Source: Candidatus Binatota bacterium
Lineage (GTDB): Bacteria > Desulfobacterota > Binatia > UBA1149
Assembly: GCA_012960245.1 (NCBI GenBank)
Contig: DUBO01000028.1
Span: 1 to 64,000 of the forward strand
DNA: 64,000 nucleotides
Reading direction: 5' to 3'
The translations under genes were made by a program, and so were the position numbers. The notes under the pieces are model-generated. The model made no database searches, was not told where the DNA came from, and was given only the letters and a program-made list of their open reading frames with translations. Below are positions 17,101 through 25,873 of the stretch, piece after piece. Position 1 is the stretch's first letter, and each line of letters begins with the position of its first letter.

Positions 17101-18246
17101 TTCAACAGTCCACCCGTCGCGTGGGTGCCACCGAGCGACCATGCCGGATTCGCCGACCACCCAGATACCGCCGCCGAGGTCGCCGAGGTAACCGCCCACG
17201 AAGCCGACCTTGGGGTCATTGGGGCGGTAGCCGACCTGGTCTATTTTTACGTTGGGGTTTGGTGCTTCCGGGTCGAAGCCAAGTGGCAGGGTGGAGGGAA
17301 TCATCGAGTTGCCGGCCTCGTCCCTGATGCCGTCGACATCGATCTGGTAAGCGTGGCCTTCCAGTAGATCCTCGGGCCACTGGAGGGTCACGTCATAAAT
17401 CACTACCGGCGCCCCGCTCACTCCGCTGGGCACGCCGCCTGCGAAGTCAACGGTACGCCACTCCAGGCCCGCGTCGACCGGCGTACGCGGCGAAGCGTAG
17501 GCGGGGTCGCTGGAACTCAGGAGCGTGTAGCGGGCCGGGTCACCGGCGTCGGCGGTGTTGTAACGCTCGGAGAAACGAAGGCGCGTGTAGCGGTTGCTTT
17601 CGACAATGACCTCGCTGACCTCCACCGGGGTCGTGTCGCGGGCGGCGATGTCGTCGACGTAGGTCTGCCGGTACTGCGCATCAACGCTCCAGTGAAACAT
17701 CTCCACGTCCGAAAGGTCCCAGGCCTGGGTCTGGAGGTCGGCGATGGGAATGGTCACCTTCCTCCAGGTGCCGTCCAGGACTCCTCCCTCGATGTAGTCT
17801 GCGATCGCGATTTCGTTCGAGGCCTGGTCCCACTTGGTCAGGTACAAGGTCTGTCCCTGGACCGGGTCCAGCGGGTCGGCTGCCCGCGTGTAGAAGTCGA
17901 TCGCGTCGTAGCCGCTGAGGTTGCGACGTCCGCCACTGTCGCAGTACAGGATCAGCTTGGGCCTGTGCCAGGGCGAGGGCTCGAGGAGAAGGCTCTGCAG
18001 GCCGCTGTAGGATTCGGCGGTCGTCTCGGAGGCGTATTCAACGCAGCTGGCCGAGGGGAGAGGTGAGCCCCCGGGTTCGCCGTCGTAGAGCACGGTGTCG
18101 GGTACCGCTCCCGCCGGGATGGCCGGCAGAAGTACACAGGTGGCCAGGGCGAAGACAGCCCCCCACCGGAAGGTCCAGCCGCTGGCGAGTCGGCTCCTCC
18201 CAATGGAATTCAAGCGGGTGGACCATGCTGATAGTGCGACCATCAA
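14137..18246 (-). CDS. Secreted GH9-type glycoside hydrolase with inserted beta-propeller
   Basis: A 1369-residue exported protein. After a long basic lead and hydrophobic signal segment (about residues 29-47) comes a jelly-roll/Ig-like region, then the start of a CelD_N-type Ig domain (VKIDQVGYRPNDPKVGFVGG, about 330-350). That domain is interrupted by roughly 300 residues of repeated YCF48-like blades (WVVGDGG, WIVGDGG, ALAVGDAG, AVAVGDNG), and resumes near 650 (FDFSALVIPGTYVARVEG, DDVYDPVVQTTGRALYHQRCG). The GH9 catalytic domain follows: GWHDAGDYNKY with Asp776 and Asp779, LLDEARWELDWLVRLQ, and the acid Glu1170 in SYSEFTVLELA. A beta-rich C-terminal domain (about 1200-1369) ends the protein. 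The usual HHR of GH9 is not conserved (RSPRDPLQKPS), so substrate may differ from cellulose. Confidence 0.85.
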   Translation of the reverse strand: MMVALSAWSTRLNSIGRSRLASGWTFRWGAVFALATCVLLPAIPAGAVPDTVLYDGEPGGSPLPSASCVEYASETTAESYSGLQSLLLEPSPWHRPKLILYCDSGGRRNLSGYDAIDFYTRAADPLDPVQGQTLYLTKWDQASNEIAIADYIEGGVLDGTWRKVTIPIADLQTQAWDLSDVEMFHWSVDAQYRQTYVDDIAARDTTPVEVSEVIVESNRYTRLRFSERYNTADAGDPARYTLLSSSDPAYASPRTPVDAGLEWRTVDFAGGVPSGVSGAPVVIYDVTLQWPEDLLEGHAYQIDVDGIRDEAGNSMIPSTLPLGFDPEAPNPNVKIDQVGYRPNDPKVGFVGGYLGDLGGGIWVVGESGMVARWHPRDGWTVESVGTENLRGVAIRHASDAWVVGDGGSVRRFDGAAWQEITVPATVDLNDISFTDTLEGWIVGDGGLILHRSAAGESWQVVASGTSQNLAAVFAINDSNALAVGDAGTLLDWDGSSWTETVGVTSADLLDVGGFPYSVAWAIGRGGAFFERKYGQWQERVSPQPVDLWKITGDPHGGAVAVGDNGTIVRRSGSGYDVLTLDPSPGVDALSAIAFLDNRRGMALGPAGLAYVYDSNAGGWSSQAAPLPGAVLDAMALPYGPLRTDASSADIVDTDTDSVVLTVPIELHAANWHLSGEDVYGFDFSALVIPGTYVARVEGFGTSDPFVVADDVYDPVVQTTGRALYHQRCGTDLVGTTHPHDACHVAPAQYHASVAASALYAGETVGGQRDVSGGWHDAGDYNKYIPTGATALWYLLAAFDLGNCDGPTHADDWGLPESGNGVPDLLDEARWELDWLVRLQEADGGFPNKVTTSCWVGGMPETSTETQYILEKTTHDTASAAAVLAMASRIFSAWDGDLAETYLEAARSAWTFLVANPSAEPAAGFVNPSGVCTGSYQDPLGDDDERAWAAAELFRTTGEVSFRDAFATYWAMHPPLWGWNTWQHHQREASWAYANSPHASVDETSREEIRQAFVTEADVLVSRTESSPYRSGSRLDVPVWIAWGSFAHSTDYAFQLLQAYSLTEDPVYRDSAARNLHVQLGANPLSLSFITGTGARSPRDPLQKPSMYDGIEEPVPGIPVFGTMTVLSNANPYDQAVQADENSYPWANGERDPYPPLRRYVDSNELVSYSEFTVLELARTVGALAVASRDPSGCTGTSGPCSAINKPRIIVARLDRPSGEQKIKLGGTFTRPYPFIPELDPAADGVRVFLRDAAGDDVVSATIPAGLFDPATKEGWKTNSKGTSAKWSGSSLASGINRVVLRWGRSSDPGQIKFKIVGRQAAATLYPQSLPLTVEIRLDTEIEPSAHCGDADFSTAGHECVLKARLAKCR

Positions 18247-18297
18247 AGATACACGGCGGCTTCCCGGTCACGACACGTAGCCTGCTCCAGGAACGCC

Positions 18298-19098
18298 TTA
18301 CCCGTGACTTATACAGGTGTTCTGGCGTTGAATGTAGGGGCGGAAATGGGGCGGTATTACAGGCCCCGCGGTCTTTCCCCACGGCGCCCCGACCTGGGCC
18401 GCGTAACGGTCGATGGTTATAGCGTGGCGGACGTGGCGCAGCAGCCGCGACAGGCCGGGGCCCTCGCGGCGTACCGAGACTCCCTCGTGGGCTAGCTCGA
18501 GAATGGGGTAGGATCCGCACTCGCCCTTTGTCGCTTCGCTGGTGACCAACAATCCTACACCGCGACTGTTGGCGAACTCGAGAGCCCGTTGCTCGTCGAC
18601 AATAGAGCCCAGTGGATCTCCACTGATGTTGCAACTGGTGGCAAGCGGCGCCGCGAAGTGCTTGCCGGCCCACATCCCGGGCTCCGCGCTGTGATCAAAG
18701 GCAGCTTCAATTTCCTTTACCATTTCGCGGTGTATGCCGTTGAGCATCAGGGCCTGGTGGCTGCCATCGCGGACGGTGGAGGATTGGAAGCCGGGGGCGG
18801 CGAAGGGGAATCGCAGGATGACGTCGGACATGTCCGAGATGGCTTCGGGCAAGTGGAATCCATCGGGGAGCCTGTCGTGGTCCAGGCTCTGCCAGAAGCG
18901 CGAGAGGTCGCCTATCGTCGCGCTGTAGGTCTTGTTGGGTAGTCGTATTTTGAGCCTGTCGAGATGGCCGACTCCCTGGCTGGTCGGGGCGGCGATGAGC
19001 ACGTATACCGGTGCCAGCTGCACGACCACGGCGTTGACTCGTAACTCGTCGATGATCCTGCCGAACGCGTTTCGGTCGGTGATATCTATGGTTTTCAT
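18298..19098 (-). CDS. YrdC/Sua5-like protein
   Basis: A 266-residue protein resembling the Sua5/YciO/YrdC family, which makes threonylcarbamoyl-adenylate for tRNA modification. Supporting features are LRLPNK-like IRLPNKTYSATIGDL, the TSCNISGDP motif (family TSANxSG), and GSYPILELAHEGVSVRREGPG corresponding to the conserved S-T-(I/V)...RxG end. The N-terminal KR-x-SR motif region is weakly conserved, so it may not be the housekeeping enzyme. It begins at ATG 19098 with a weak leader. It has no obvious functional link with the GH9 gene downstream. Confidence 0.65.
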   Translation of the reverse strand: MKTIDITDRNAFGRIIDELRVNAVVVQLAPVYVLIAAPTSQGVGHLDRLKIRLPNKTYSATIGDLSRFWQSLDHDRLPDGFHLPEAISDMSDVILRFPFAAPGFQSSTVRDGSHQALMLNGIHREMVKEIEAAFDHSAEPGMWAGKHFAAPLATSCNISGDPLGSIVDEQRALEFANSRGVGLLVTSEATKGECGSYPILELAHEGVSVRREGPGLSRLLRHVRHAITIDRYAAQVGAPWGKTAGPVIPPHFRPYIQRQNTCISHG

Positions 19099-19275
19099 GG
19101 CCTGTTTTTCTCCCCGCGGACAGCCTGGTTCAGCAACAGCCGTGCCAGCGTGAAAGAGCAGAAAAACAGCCTGAAAAGGGGGTGGCCGCCGCGGCTGTAA
19201 AGAAAGGTTGGCGCCTGCCGGGGGCTGAGTGCTAAGCCTGGTTGCGAGCGGCCTCAGGGCGCGCCGATCCAGGCA

Positions 19276-19299
19276 GGGCAGGGCAGGGCTGCCGGGGGG
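19276..19299 (+). repeat. Tandem GGGCA / G-quadruplex-type motif after the RND gene
   Basis: Four G-runs (19276-19278, 19281-19283, 19286-19288, 19294-19299) with 2-5 base loops satisfy the G3+N1-7 pattern. They abut the stop codon of the RND pump gene (on the minus strand), so the motif is on the template strand at the end of the efflux operon. It may help stop transcription. Otherwise the 201-base gap 19099-19299 holds nothing I can name. Confidence 0.45.
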
Positions 19300-22200
19300 T
19301 CAGTCGTGGGTGTAGTCGGTGAAGTTCACGTTGAAAAAAAGCGCGTACAGGACGGGCACGATACACAGCGTGAGCATGGTGGCGAATATCAGCCCCGCCA
19401 TGATAGAGATCGCCAGCGGTTCCCACATCGGCCCGCCGCCAAGATACAGCGGTAGAAGTCCGGTCACCGTGGTGGTGGTCGTGAGCAGGATCGGCCGCAG
19501 TCGCCGTTGCGCGGCCTCTATCACCGCTGCCTGCGGCTCCCTGCCGAACTCGTCGAGCTCGGTCTGTATTCGATCGAGCAGGACGATAGCGTTGTTTATG
19601 ACTATGCCCGACAACGATATTATTCCGAGAAACGTCATGAACCCGAAGTAAGAGCGGGCTACAAGCAGGCCGACAACTACTCCGATTATGCCCAGCGGAA
19701 TGGTCATCAGTATGATCAACGGTTTGCGGATCGAGTTGAACTGCATGACCAGGAGCAACACGATGAACATGCCCGCGAGCGGCAGGGTCGATACGAGCGC
19801 AGCGTTGGCCTTGCTCGAGCTTTCTTCTTCACCACCAAATTCCCAGGAGTACCCGACCGGCCACTGCGCTGAGATTTCTTCAAGCCAGGGTCGTAGCTGG
19901 GTGTTCACGTCATGGGCGGTAATTCCACCGCTTACCCCGGATTCTACCGCCACGGTTTTTCGGCGGTCCCGGCGCTGGATCTGTGCTGACTGCCAGGCGA
20001 CTCGAACGTCGGCGACCTGTTTGAGCGGTACCGACACCCCGGTCGACTGCGAGTAGACATTGATGCCCTCGAGGTTGCCCATGTCGTTGCGATCCAGGGC
20101 CTTGGCCCTCAGCGTTACGGGGATTAAATTGTCGTCCTCCCGGAACTCCGTCGTTTCGAGTCCCGTCAGGTAGGTCTGCAGCGACACTGCTATGTCCTGG
20201 GAGCTTACGTGCGCGCGCGAGGCCCGTGCCTGGTCAATGTCGACGACCAGTTTTTTGGTTTCCGCTCCCCAGTCATCGTCGATGTTGTACGTGCCCGGGA
20301 TGGACCGGAGCTTGTCCTTCACCATGTCGACTATTTCAAAAATCCTGGTCTTGTCGGACCCCGCGATCCGTATTTCTACCGGCGGCCAGGCCGGCGGTCC
20401 GAGCGCGAGCGGACGCAGGACGGCCTTCACGTCGGGGAAAGTCTTTTCGATGTGCGTCCCCATGACCTCCATCAGCCGGTCGACTTCCGGCCGGCTGGTC
20501 GCGTTCAAGAGGTAAACTCCGATCTCGGCCCCGCGGTCCGGGGGCGCATAGGTGAGTATGAAGCGGGGTGGTGGCTCGCCGAGATAGGCGGTCCAGCTGG
20601 AGATTCCTTCCTGTCGGTCTTCGCCCGCGACCAGTTCCGTCCGGATGTACTCGTCCATGGCATCAGCCACCTCGATGGTCCTTTCGATGGGCGAACCGAC
20701 GGGCATCTCCAGGTCGAGGGTAAAAGTCGGCCTGTCGTTGGGGGGGAAGAAAATTACAGGCACCAGCGAAAACGCGCGCAGGGAGACGACCAGTAGCAAC
20801 ACGGCGCCAGCGACGATGGCCAGCGGACGGCGCAATGCCGGCAAGAGCAGGCCGCGGTATGTCTTGTAGAGCCTGGAATCGAAGCTCTCGGGTTTGTCGC
20901 TGACCTTCACCTTAAGGAAAAGCGTGCACAACATCGGCACCATGGTCAGTGCCAGTATCCACGAACACAGCAAGGTGATCGTCACGACCGAAAAAATTGG
21001 CCCGGTGTACTCACCCGTAGAGTTGGGCGTTATGAATATGGGTAAGAAGGCTGCGGCCGTCGTGAGAGACGAGGTAAGCAGCGGGATCGTCAATTCGCCG
21101 GCCGCGTCTATCGCAGCCTGGCGGGCGGGTTTGCCCGCGCTCATCTGCGTCATCGTGCTCTCGGACATCACGATGGCGTTGTCGACCAGCATCCCGAGCG
21201 CGATGATGAGCGCTGCGAGCGACATCTGGTCCAGGCCGATTCCCAGGAGGCCCATGACGGCGATGGCCGATACCATTGCCATCGGTACCAGCGAGGCGAC
21301 GATCAGGCCGCTACGCAAGCCAAGGGTGATCAGCATGACCAGGGTAACCACGGCCACCGACTGGAGCAGGTTGACCTGGAACGCCGAAACTTTTTGCGAG
21401 ACCGCCTCGGGCTGAAATTGTGCGACGGATATTTCCAGCCCTACCGGGTACTGGGGGGCAAGCCGATCGACGAGCCGGGTGATGTCTTCGCCCATCGTGA
21501 TGACGTTGCCACCGTCGCTCATGGAAACCGCCAGCCCCAGGCTCGGCACCCCGTTCGAACGCATCAAGCGCTGGGGAGGGTCGATGTAGCTTCTGTAAAT
21601 GTCAGCCAGGTCTTCGAGAGTGACCAGGCCATCGGAGTCGGGCAGCTGCACCACCGCGCGGCGGATGTCGTCGACGGTATCAAAGTTGCCCGTGGGCTCC
21701 AGTGTGATGGCCTCGAAGCGGTTGTATATCTCTCCCCCCGACAGGACGATGTTCTGTTTTTTAAGTATGTCCTGGAGCTGGCTCGGCGAAAGGCCGTAGC
21801 GAGCGAGCCTGGCGTTGGAGAACTCGACGAAAACCCTCTCGTCCTGTATGCCCACGACGTCGACCTTGGCCACGTCGTTGACGAACAGAAGTTCGTCGCG
21901 GACCTCGTCGGCAACATCCTTGAGCCTGGCGTAGTCGAATCCCTCACCGGTCAGGGTGAGGATCACCCCGTACACGTCGCCGTACTCGTCGTTGACGTAG
22001 GGGCCGTGCACGTTGCTGGGCAGGTCGCGCGCGGCTTCTTCCATCTTGCGGCGCAGGTTGTCCCAGATGGGTCGGATGTTGTCGAACTCGTCTCGTATGT
22101 CGACGTACACGATGGACACACCGTTCTTGGACACGCTGCGGACCTGGTCGAGTTCGGGGATGCGCTGTATCTTTTCCTCTATCTTGTCGGTGACGAGTTG

Positions 22201-22380
22201 CTCGACGCGGTCGGGGCTGGCCCCGGGAAAATAAGCGGTCACCACGGCCGTCCGGATGGTGAACCCAGGATCCTCGGCGCGGGGCATACTGTTGTAAGTC
22301 GAAATCCCGGCGAACACGGTCAGCACAAGCGCAACTGTGGTGATGCGGCTCTTCTCGATAGCGATCTTGGCTATGTTCAC
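19300..22380 (-). CDS. RND efflux transporter (AcrB/HAE1-like)
   Basis: A 1026-residue inner-membrane pump of the hydrophobe/amphiphile RND type. It has an N-terminal TM (TTVALVLTVFAGISTYNSMPRAEDP), large periplasmic loops, a TM4 region with the proton-relay sequence ALIIALGMLVDNAIVMSE (canonical GxxVDxAIVV), and a second copy of the TM block near the C-terminus (GIISLSGIVINNAIVLLDR). Length matches the family. It is the last gene of a five-gene minus-strand operon and lies 5 bases after the adaptor gene. Substrate is unknown; drugs, lipids or solvents are all possible. Confidence 0.94.
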   Translation of the reverse strand: MNIAKIAIEKSRITTVALVLTVFAGISTYNSMPRAEDPGFTIRTAVVTAYFPGASPDRVEQLVTDKIEEKIQRIPELDQVRSVSKNGVSIVYVDIRDEFDNIRPIWDNLRRKMEEAARDLPSNVHGPYVNDEYGDVYGVILTLTGEGFDYARLKDVADEVRDELLFVNDVAKVDVVGIQDERVFVEFSNARLARYGLSPSQLQDILKKQNIVLSGGEIYNRFEAITLEPTGNFDTVDDIRRAVVQLPDSDGLVTLEDLADIYRSYIDPPQRLMRSNGVPSLGLAVSMSDGGNVITMGEDITRLVDRLAPQYPVGLEISVAQFQPEAVSQKVSAFQVNLLQSVAVVTLVMLITLGLRSGLIVASLVPMAMVSAIAVMGLLGIGLDQMSLAALIIALGMLVDNAIVMSESTMTQMSAGKPARQAAIDAAGELTIPLLTSSLTTAAAFLPIFITPNSTGEYTGPIFSVVTITLLCSWILALTMVPMLCTLFLKVKVSDKPESFDSRLYKTYRGLLLPALRRPLAIVAGAVLLLVVSLRAFSLVPVIFFPPNDRPTFTLDLEMPVGSPIERTIEVADAMDEYIRTELVAGEDRQEGISSWTAYLGEPPPRFILTYAPPDRGAEIGVYLLNATSRPEVDRLMEVMGTHIEKTFPDVKAVLRPLALGPPAWPPVEIRIAGSDKTRIFEIVDMVKDKLRSIPGTYNIDDDWGAETKKLVVDIDQARASRAHVSSQDIAVSLQTYLTGLETTEFREDDNLIPVTLRAKALDRNDMGNLEGINVYSQSTGVSVPLKQVADVRVAWQSAQIQRRDRRKTVAVESGVSGGITAHDVNTQLRPWLEEISAQWPVGYSWEFGGEEESSSKANAALVSTLPLAGMFIVLLLVMQFNSIRKPLIILMTIPLGIIGVVVGLLVARSYFGFMTFLGIISLSGIVINNAIVLLDRIQTELDEFGREPQAAVIEAAQRRLRPILLTTTTTVTGLLPLYLGGGPMWEPLAISIMAGLIFATMLTLCIVPVLYALFFNVNFTDYTHD

Positions 22381-22385
22381 GGTTA

Positions 22386-23480
22386 CTAGAGGTCGGTGCG
22401 CAGCACTCGGACCTTCATTCCTCCGCGTATCCTGGGCACGCCGGCACTTGCGATGATCTCGCCACCGCTGAGCCCGCTGGTGATTTCTATGCCATGGGCG
22501 GTGAGCTCGCCTATCGTTACCTCGACCCTGCTCGTGGTCGCGGTGTCGTCTTCGCCGGATTCAAGCACGTAGACGAAGTGGCCCTTCCTGTCGTGCCCCA
22601 CCGCGTATGCCGGCACGACCAGTCGCCCGTGAACTCCGGCAGAAAAACGAAAATCAACCTTGGCTGCCATGCCTGCGCGCAGCCGGGTGTCGCTATAGTC
22701 GAGCCTGACGGTTACCGGGAAGGTTGCGCCACCCTGCGTGGCGGCGACGCCGACCTCGGTTACCTCGGCCCCGACAATCTCGCCGGGTATGGCGTCAAAT
22801 CGTACCTCGACACGGTCCTGCCTGCGTATGGGCGAGATCAGGCTCTCCGGCACCACTACTTTCACTTCGGGCAGTTCCCCGTAGACGGCTACCGCCACCG
22901 GGTCACCGGACTTAACGTTCTCATTGTCGGAACGGATCACCTGGGTGATCGCCATGCGCTGGGGGGCGAGCAGGGTCGTATACTCGAGTTGCTGCTTGGC
23001 CAGGGCCAGGCTCTGCTCGAGCGATTGAACCGTCGCCTTGCGGGATTCGGCCTGCGCTCGCGCCGCGTCCAGATCGGTCAGCGACACGCTCTGCTCCTCG
23101 TACAGGTCGCCTATGCGAGTATAGTTGGCGCGCGCGTTTCTTTCCTCGGCCTTCGCCTGTGCCAGCGATGCCTGCGCCTCGCGTGTCTTGAGCTCGAAAT
23201 CGGTACGGTCCAGCACCGCCACGGTGTCACCTTTTTTGAGTATGTCACCGACGTTGACGTTGACCTTGACCAGCTGTCCGCTGACGCGAAAGCTCAGTTC
23301 GAGGGTGGTGTTGGCCTCTACCGTTCCCGAAAAAGTCCGCACGCGGTCCACGCCGGGCTTCGACACGACTATCGCTTCGACAGGCCTCGCCGGCCTCTCG
23401 GGGGGTGGCGGTGCCTCGGTGCATGCGGCCGCGAGTAGAACGAGGAGCAGGGAGGGAAGCATCATTGGTCGAATTGGCAT
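22386..23480 (-). CDS. RND periplasmic adaptor lipoprotein (membrane fusion protein)
   Basis: 364 residues with a lipoprotein signal (LLLVLLAAAC, lipid-modified Cys20) followed by a Pro-rich tether. The barrel/lipoyl halves (LSFRVSGQLVKVNVNVGDILKKGDTVAVLD) flank a coiled coil (LASLAQAKAEERNARANYTRIGDLYEEQS...), as in AcrA/MexA. It joins the RND pump to the outer-membrane channel in the periplasm. Its ATG overlaps the stop of the TolC-fusion gene by one base (TGATG), so the operon is tightly coupled. Confidence 0.93.
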   Translation of the reverse strand: MPIRPMMLPSLLLVLLAAACTEAPPPPERPARPVEAIVVSKPGVDRVRTFSGTVEANTTLELSFRVSGQLVKVNVNVGDILKKGDTVAVLDRTDFELKTREAQASLAQAKAEERNARANYTRIGDLYEEQSVSLTDLDAARAQAESRKATVQSLEQSLALAKQQLEYTTLLAPQRMAITQVIRSDNENVKSGDPVAVAVYGELPEVKVVVPESLISPIRRQDRVEVRFDAIPGEIVGAEVTEVGVAATQGGATFPVTVRLDYSDTRLRAGMAAKVDFRFSAGVHGRLVVPAYAVGHDRKGHFVYVLESGEDDTATTSRVEVTIGELTAHGIEITSGLSGGEIIASAGVPRIRGGMKVRVLRTDL

Positions 23481-25873
23481 CAGCGTGCCTCCTGGCCGGC
23501 CAGTTGAACATGGGCTCTGTTTAGTTCGGCGGCGCGTTCGTCTTCTGAAAGGAACAACCAGAATCTCCCGATCTCTCGCTGCAGGGAGAGCAGGTCTACC
23601 AGGTAGTCAAAAACGGCGTTCTCCGCTTCGTCGGCCGAGGTCGTCGCGGCGTTCTGAGCGTCGAGAAGTTCAACGACCGAGACGGCGCCCCGGCTGTAGG
23701 AGCCGGTGACAAGCTCAAGGTTGCGGGCGGCCGATTCCGACGCGCTTCGTGACAAGTCTATTGCCATCAGGCTTGACCAGGCCTGGAAAGCGGCCGTCCT
23801 CACGGCCCCGTCTACCCTCTTGCGGGCCGCCGACTCGCGCAGTCTGAGTTCCGAAAGGGTGTCGTAGGCCTGCCGTTGCGCAAAGACTCGCCGGCCACCC
23901 TCGAACAGGGGGATCCCCGCCTCGATGCCGACGGTCCACTGGTCGTCGTCGTCGAGGCGCAGTCCCGATCCGTCGCCTCCCTCATCGACCACGCGGTCAA
24001 AGCGCCCGTTGAGCGAAAAAGTGGGCATCCAGAACGATCGCCTGGCCGATGCGAGCACGCGCTGCTGCGCGGTAATCTGCTCCTGTATTTCTCGTAGTTC
24101 GGGAGAATGTCCCATTGCCTCGGCTACGAGCATCGTGCGGATCATTCCGAAACCCGCGGGCTTGCTCAGTGCCTGTTGCACCTGCTCGTCGCCGAACAGG
24201 TGCATCGCCGCCGGAGGCGCGGCCGGATCGAGCGTGATCCGCGACTCGGTATCGCGATCGAGGATGCGGTTTAGTGCGATTTCGGCCTGTCGCCGGTCAC
24301 GAAAGGCAAAGATTGCCGACCTTTGATCTCGGGCCAACTGGCTGCGCCAGCGGTATACTTCGCCTGCCGCGGCCGTGCCCACCTTGCGCCGCGTTTCGGC
24401 CAGCTTGAGGTTCTCCTTCGTAACGCGTTCGTTCTCTTTCCTGATACGTCGCGTGGCCTCGGCGCGCAGTACCTGCAGGAAGGCGATTCCGGTCCCCTGG
24501 ATGACGTCAAGCCGAACCTGGTCCCTGGACGCCTCTGTCGACGCCAGCAGGTGCTTGCGTATGGATACGTCGGCCATAAGCTTTTCGTCGAAAATTACCT
24601 GGCTGACCTCAGCCCTGGCCCGCTGGTCTTTTTCTGGGGTGCGCCCGTTGGTCTGCGCGGCCCGGTCGGCGTCGATAACGGTGGCAAGAAAGGAGGCCCG
24701 GGCCTGCGGGAGCAACTTGGCGATGGACAACATCACGTCAGACCGACCCGCCGCCACAACCCGTTCCTCGGCCTGCAGGTCCAGGTTGACCTGGACGCTG
24801 CTGTGCATGGCTTCGGCCAGGGTCATTGCCTTGGTATCCTTGAGCGCTTCCTCGTTAATAATTTTTGCGCTTATAAGAAGGTCATAGGCCGGGACATTGC
24901 CGATATCGACGGCGGTCTTCGCGTTTATGGTAACCGCGGCGTCGGCCGACAAGGCCAAGGGGAATTCCGCCGCGTCATCGCCGAGCAGTGTGCGTTGTAC
25001 ATTCAAAGATAGACGCCTGGCGATGCGCATGAACTCCGAATCCGGGGAGTTGCTGGCGAGAAACCCGAGTTCAACTTCTTGCGTGCCCAGGAAGGCGAAA
25101 GACGGCAAGCGGCGCGCGACCAGGTCGGTTGCCAGCCCACTCACCTGTTCGGCCGTGAACCGGAGCAGGGGTGTAGCGATAACGGCGTCAACGTCGGCAG
25201 GTATTTTGTTTGCGAGGCCGGCGAGGGAATCACCGACCGAGACCAGTTCTACCTGAACGTTGAGCGACCCCGCCAGCGTTTTTATGCGGTCGGCTATTGC
25301 CGGGTAGGCTGACAGGTGTCGCCCATCTATCAGCAGTGCGATCTTGTCGGCGGTGGTGACCTCGCGCACGAACTCTGCCAGGCGAGCGAAATCGACGGGG
25401 GAGGTTACGTAGCTGAAGTTGGTGACGCCGCTCGTCCCTTCATCACTGGGCAGGCCAAGCAACTTGGAATCAAACACGAGGGCGGCAAAGGCCGGCTTGG
25501 CCAGTGGGCCGCGCGAGCCGAGTTCTACAGCGCTGCTCGCACCCAGTCCGATAACAATGTCGATCTCAGGGTCAGAAAGTAAACTATCGGCCGCTTCGCG
25601 TGCGACCACCGGATCGGCCCCGGTAACCACGCGGGCTGATTCGGGGTAACGTACAGTGAAGTCCTCGCCGAGCAGTGTCTCCAGCTCCTTGCGCACCATG
25701 GCGTCGACTTCGACCAGTTGTAGCTGGTGGTCCATGATGAACGCGACGTCGATCGTCCGTGCGGCGTAACATGGGGTCGCGGGTGCCGTGGCCAGCAGGG
25801 CACCTGCAAGTGCGATGGCGGTACTAAAGCGGATGGGGCTTTTTAGGGTGTACTGCCAGCTATGTCGAGTCAC
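23480..25873 (-). CDS. Fusion of ABC-type substrate-binding domain and TolC outer-membrane factor
   Basis: 797 residues, nearly twice the length of TolC proteins. After a signal peptide (to about residue 38, PCYA) residues 38-330 resemble the ABC_sub_bind/TrpX-like periplasmic binding fold (IDVAFIMDHQ, IDIVIGLGASSAVEL, KIALLIDGRHLSAYPAIADRIKTLA, DAVIATPLLRF). Residues of about 340-790 are an outer-membrane efflux protein: long Ala/Gln/Arg-rich helices, two copies of the repeat, and the typical ending with LLDAQNAATTSADEAENAVFDYLVDLLSLQREIGRFW. The gene reads through without frameshift, so the fusion is real on the sequence. It overlaps the K+ channel gene by 4 bases (ATGA). Confidence 0.85.
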   Translation of the reverse strand: MTRHSWQYTLKSPIRFSTAIALAGALLATAPATPCYAARTIDVAFIMDHQLQLVEVDAMVRKELETLLGEDFTVRYPESARVVTGADPVVAREAADSLLSDPEIDIVIGLGASSAVELGSRGPLAKPAFAALVFDSKLLGLPSDEGTSGVTNFSYVTSPVDFARLAEFVREVTTADKIALLIDGRHLSAYPAIADRIKTLAGSLNVQVELVSVGDSLAGLANKIPADVDAVIATPLLRFTAEQVSGLATDLVARRLPSFAFLGTQEVELGFLASNSPDSEFMRIARRLSLNVQRTLLGDDAAEFPLALSADAAVTINAKTAVDIGNVPAYDLLISAKIINEEALKDTKAMTLAEAMHSSVQVNLDLQAEERVVAAGRSDVMLSIAKLLPQARASFLATVIDADRAAQTNGRTPEKDQRARAEVSQVIFDEKLMADVSIRKHLLASTEASRDQVRLDVIQGTGIAFLQVLRAEATRRIRKENERVTKENLKLAETRRKVGTAAAGEVYRWRSQLARDQRSAIFAFRDRRQAEIALNRILDRDTESRITLDPAAPPAAMHLFGDEQVQQALSKPAGFGMIRTMLVAEAMGHSPELREIQEQITAQQRVLASARRSFWMPTFSLNGRFDRVVDEGGDGSGLRLDDDDQWTVGIEAGIPLFEGGRRVFAQRQAYDTLSELRLRESAARKRVDGAVRTAAFQAWSSLMAIDLSRSASESAARNLELVTGSYSRGAVSVVELLDAQNAATTSADEAENAVFDYLVDLLSLQREIGRFWLFLSEDERAAELNRAHVQLAGQEAR

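Noticed and set aside
24420-24433. AACGCGTT core as a KstR-type site
   Set aside because: It lies inside the TolC-fusion gene, and the outer T and A of the pattern are not met.
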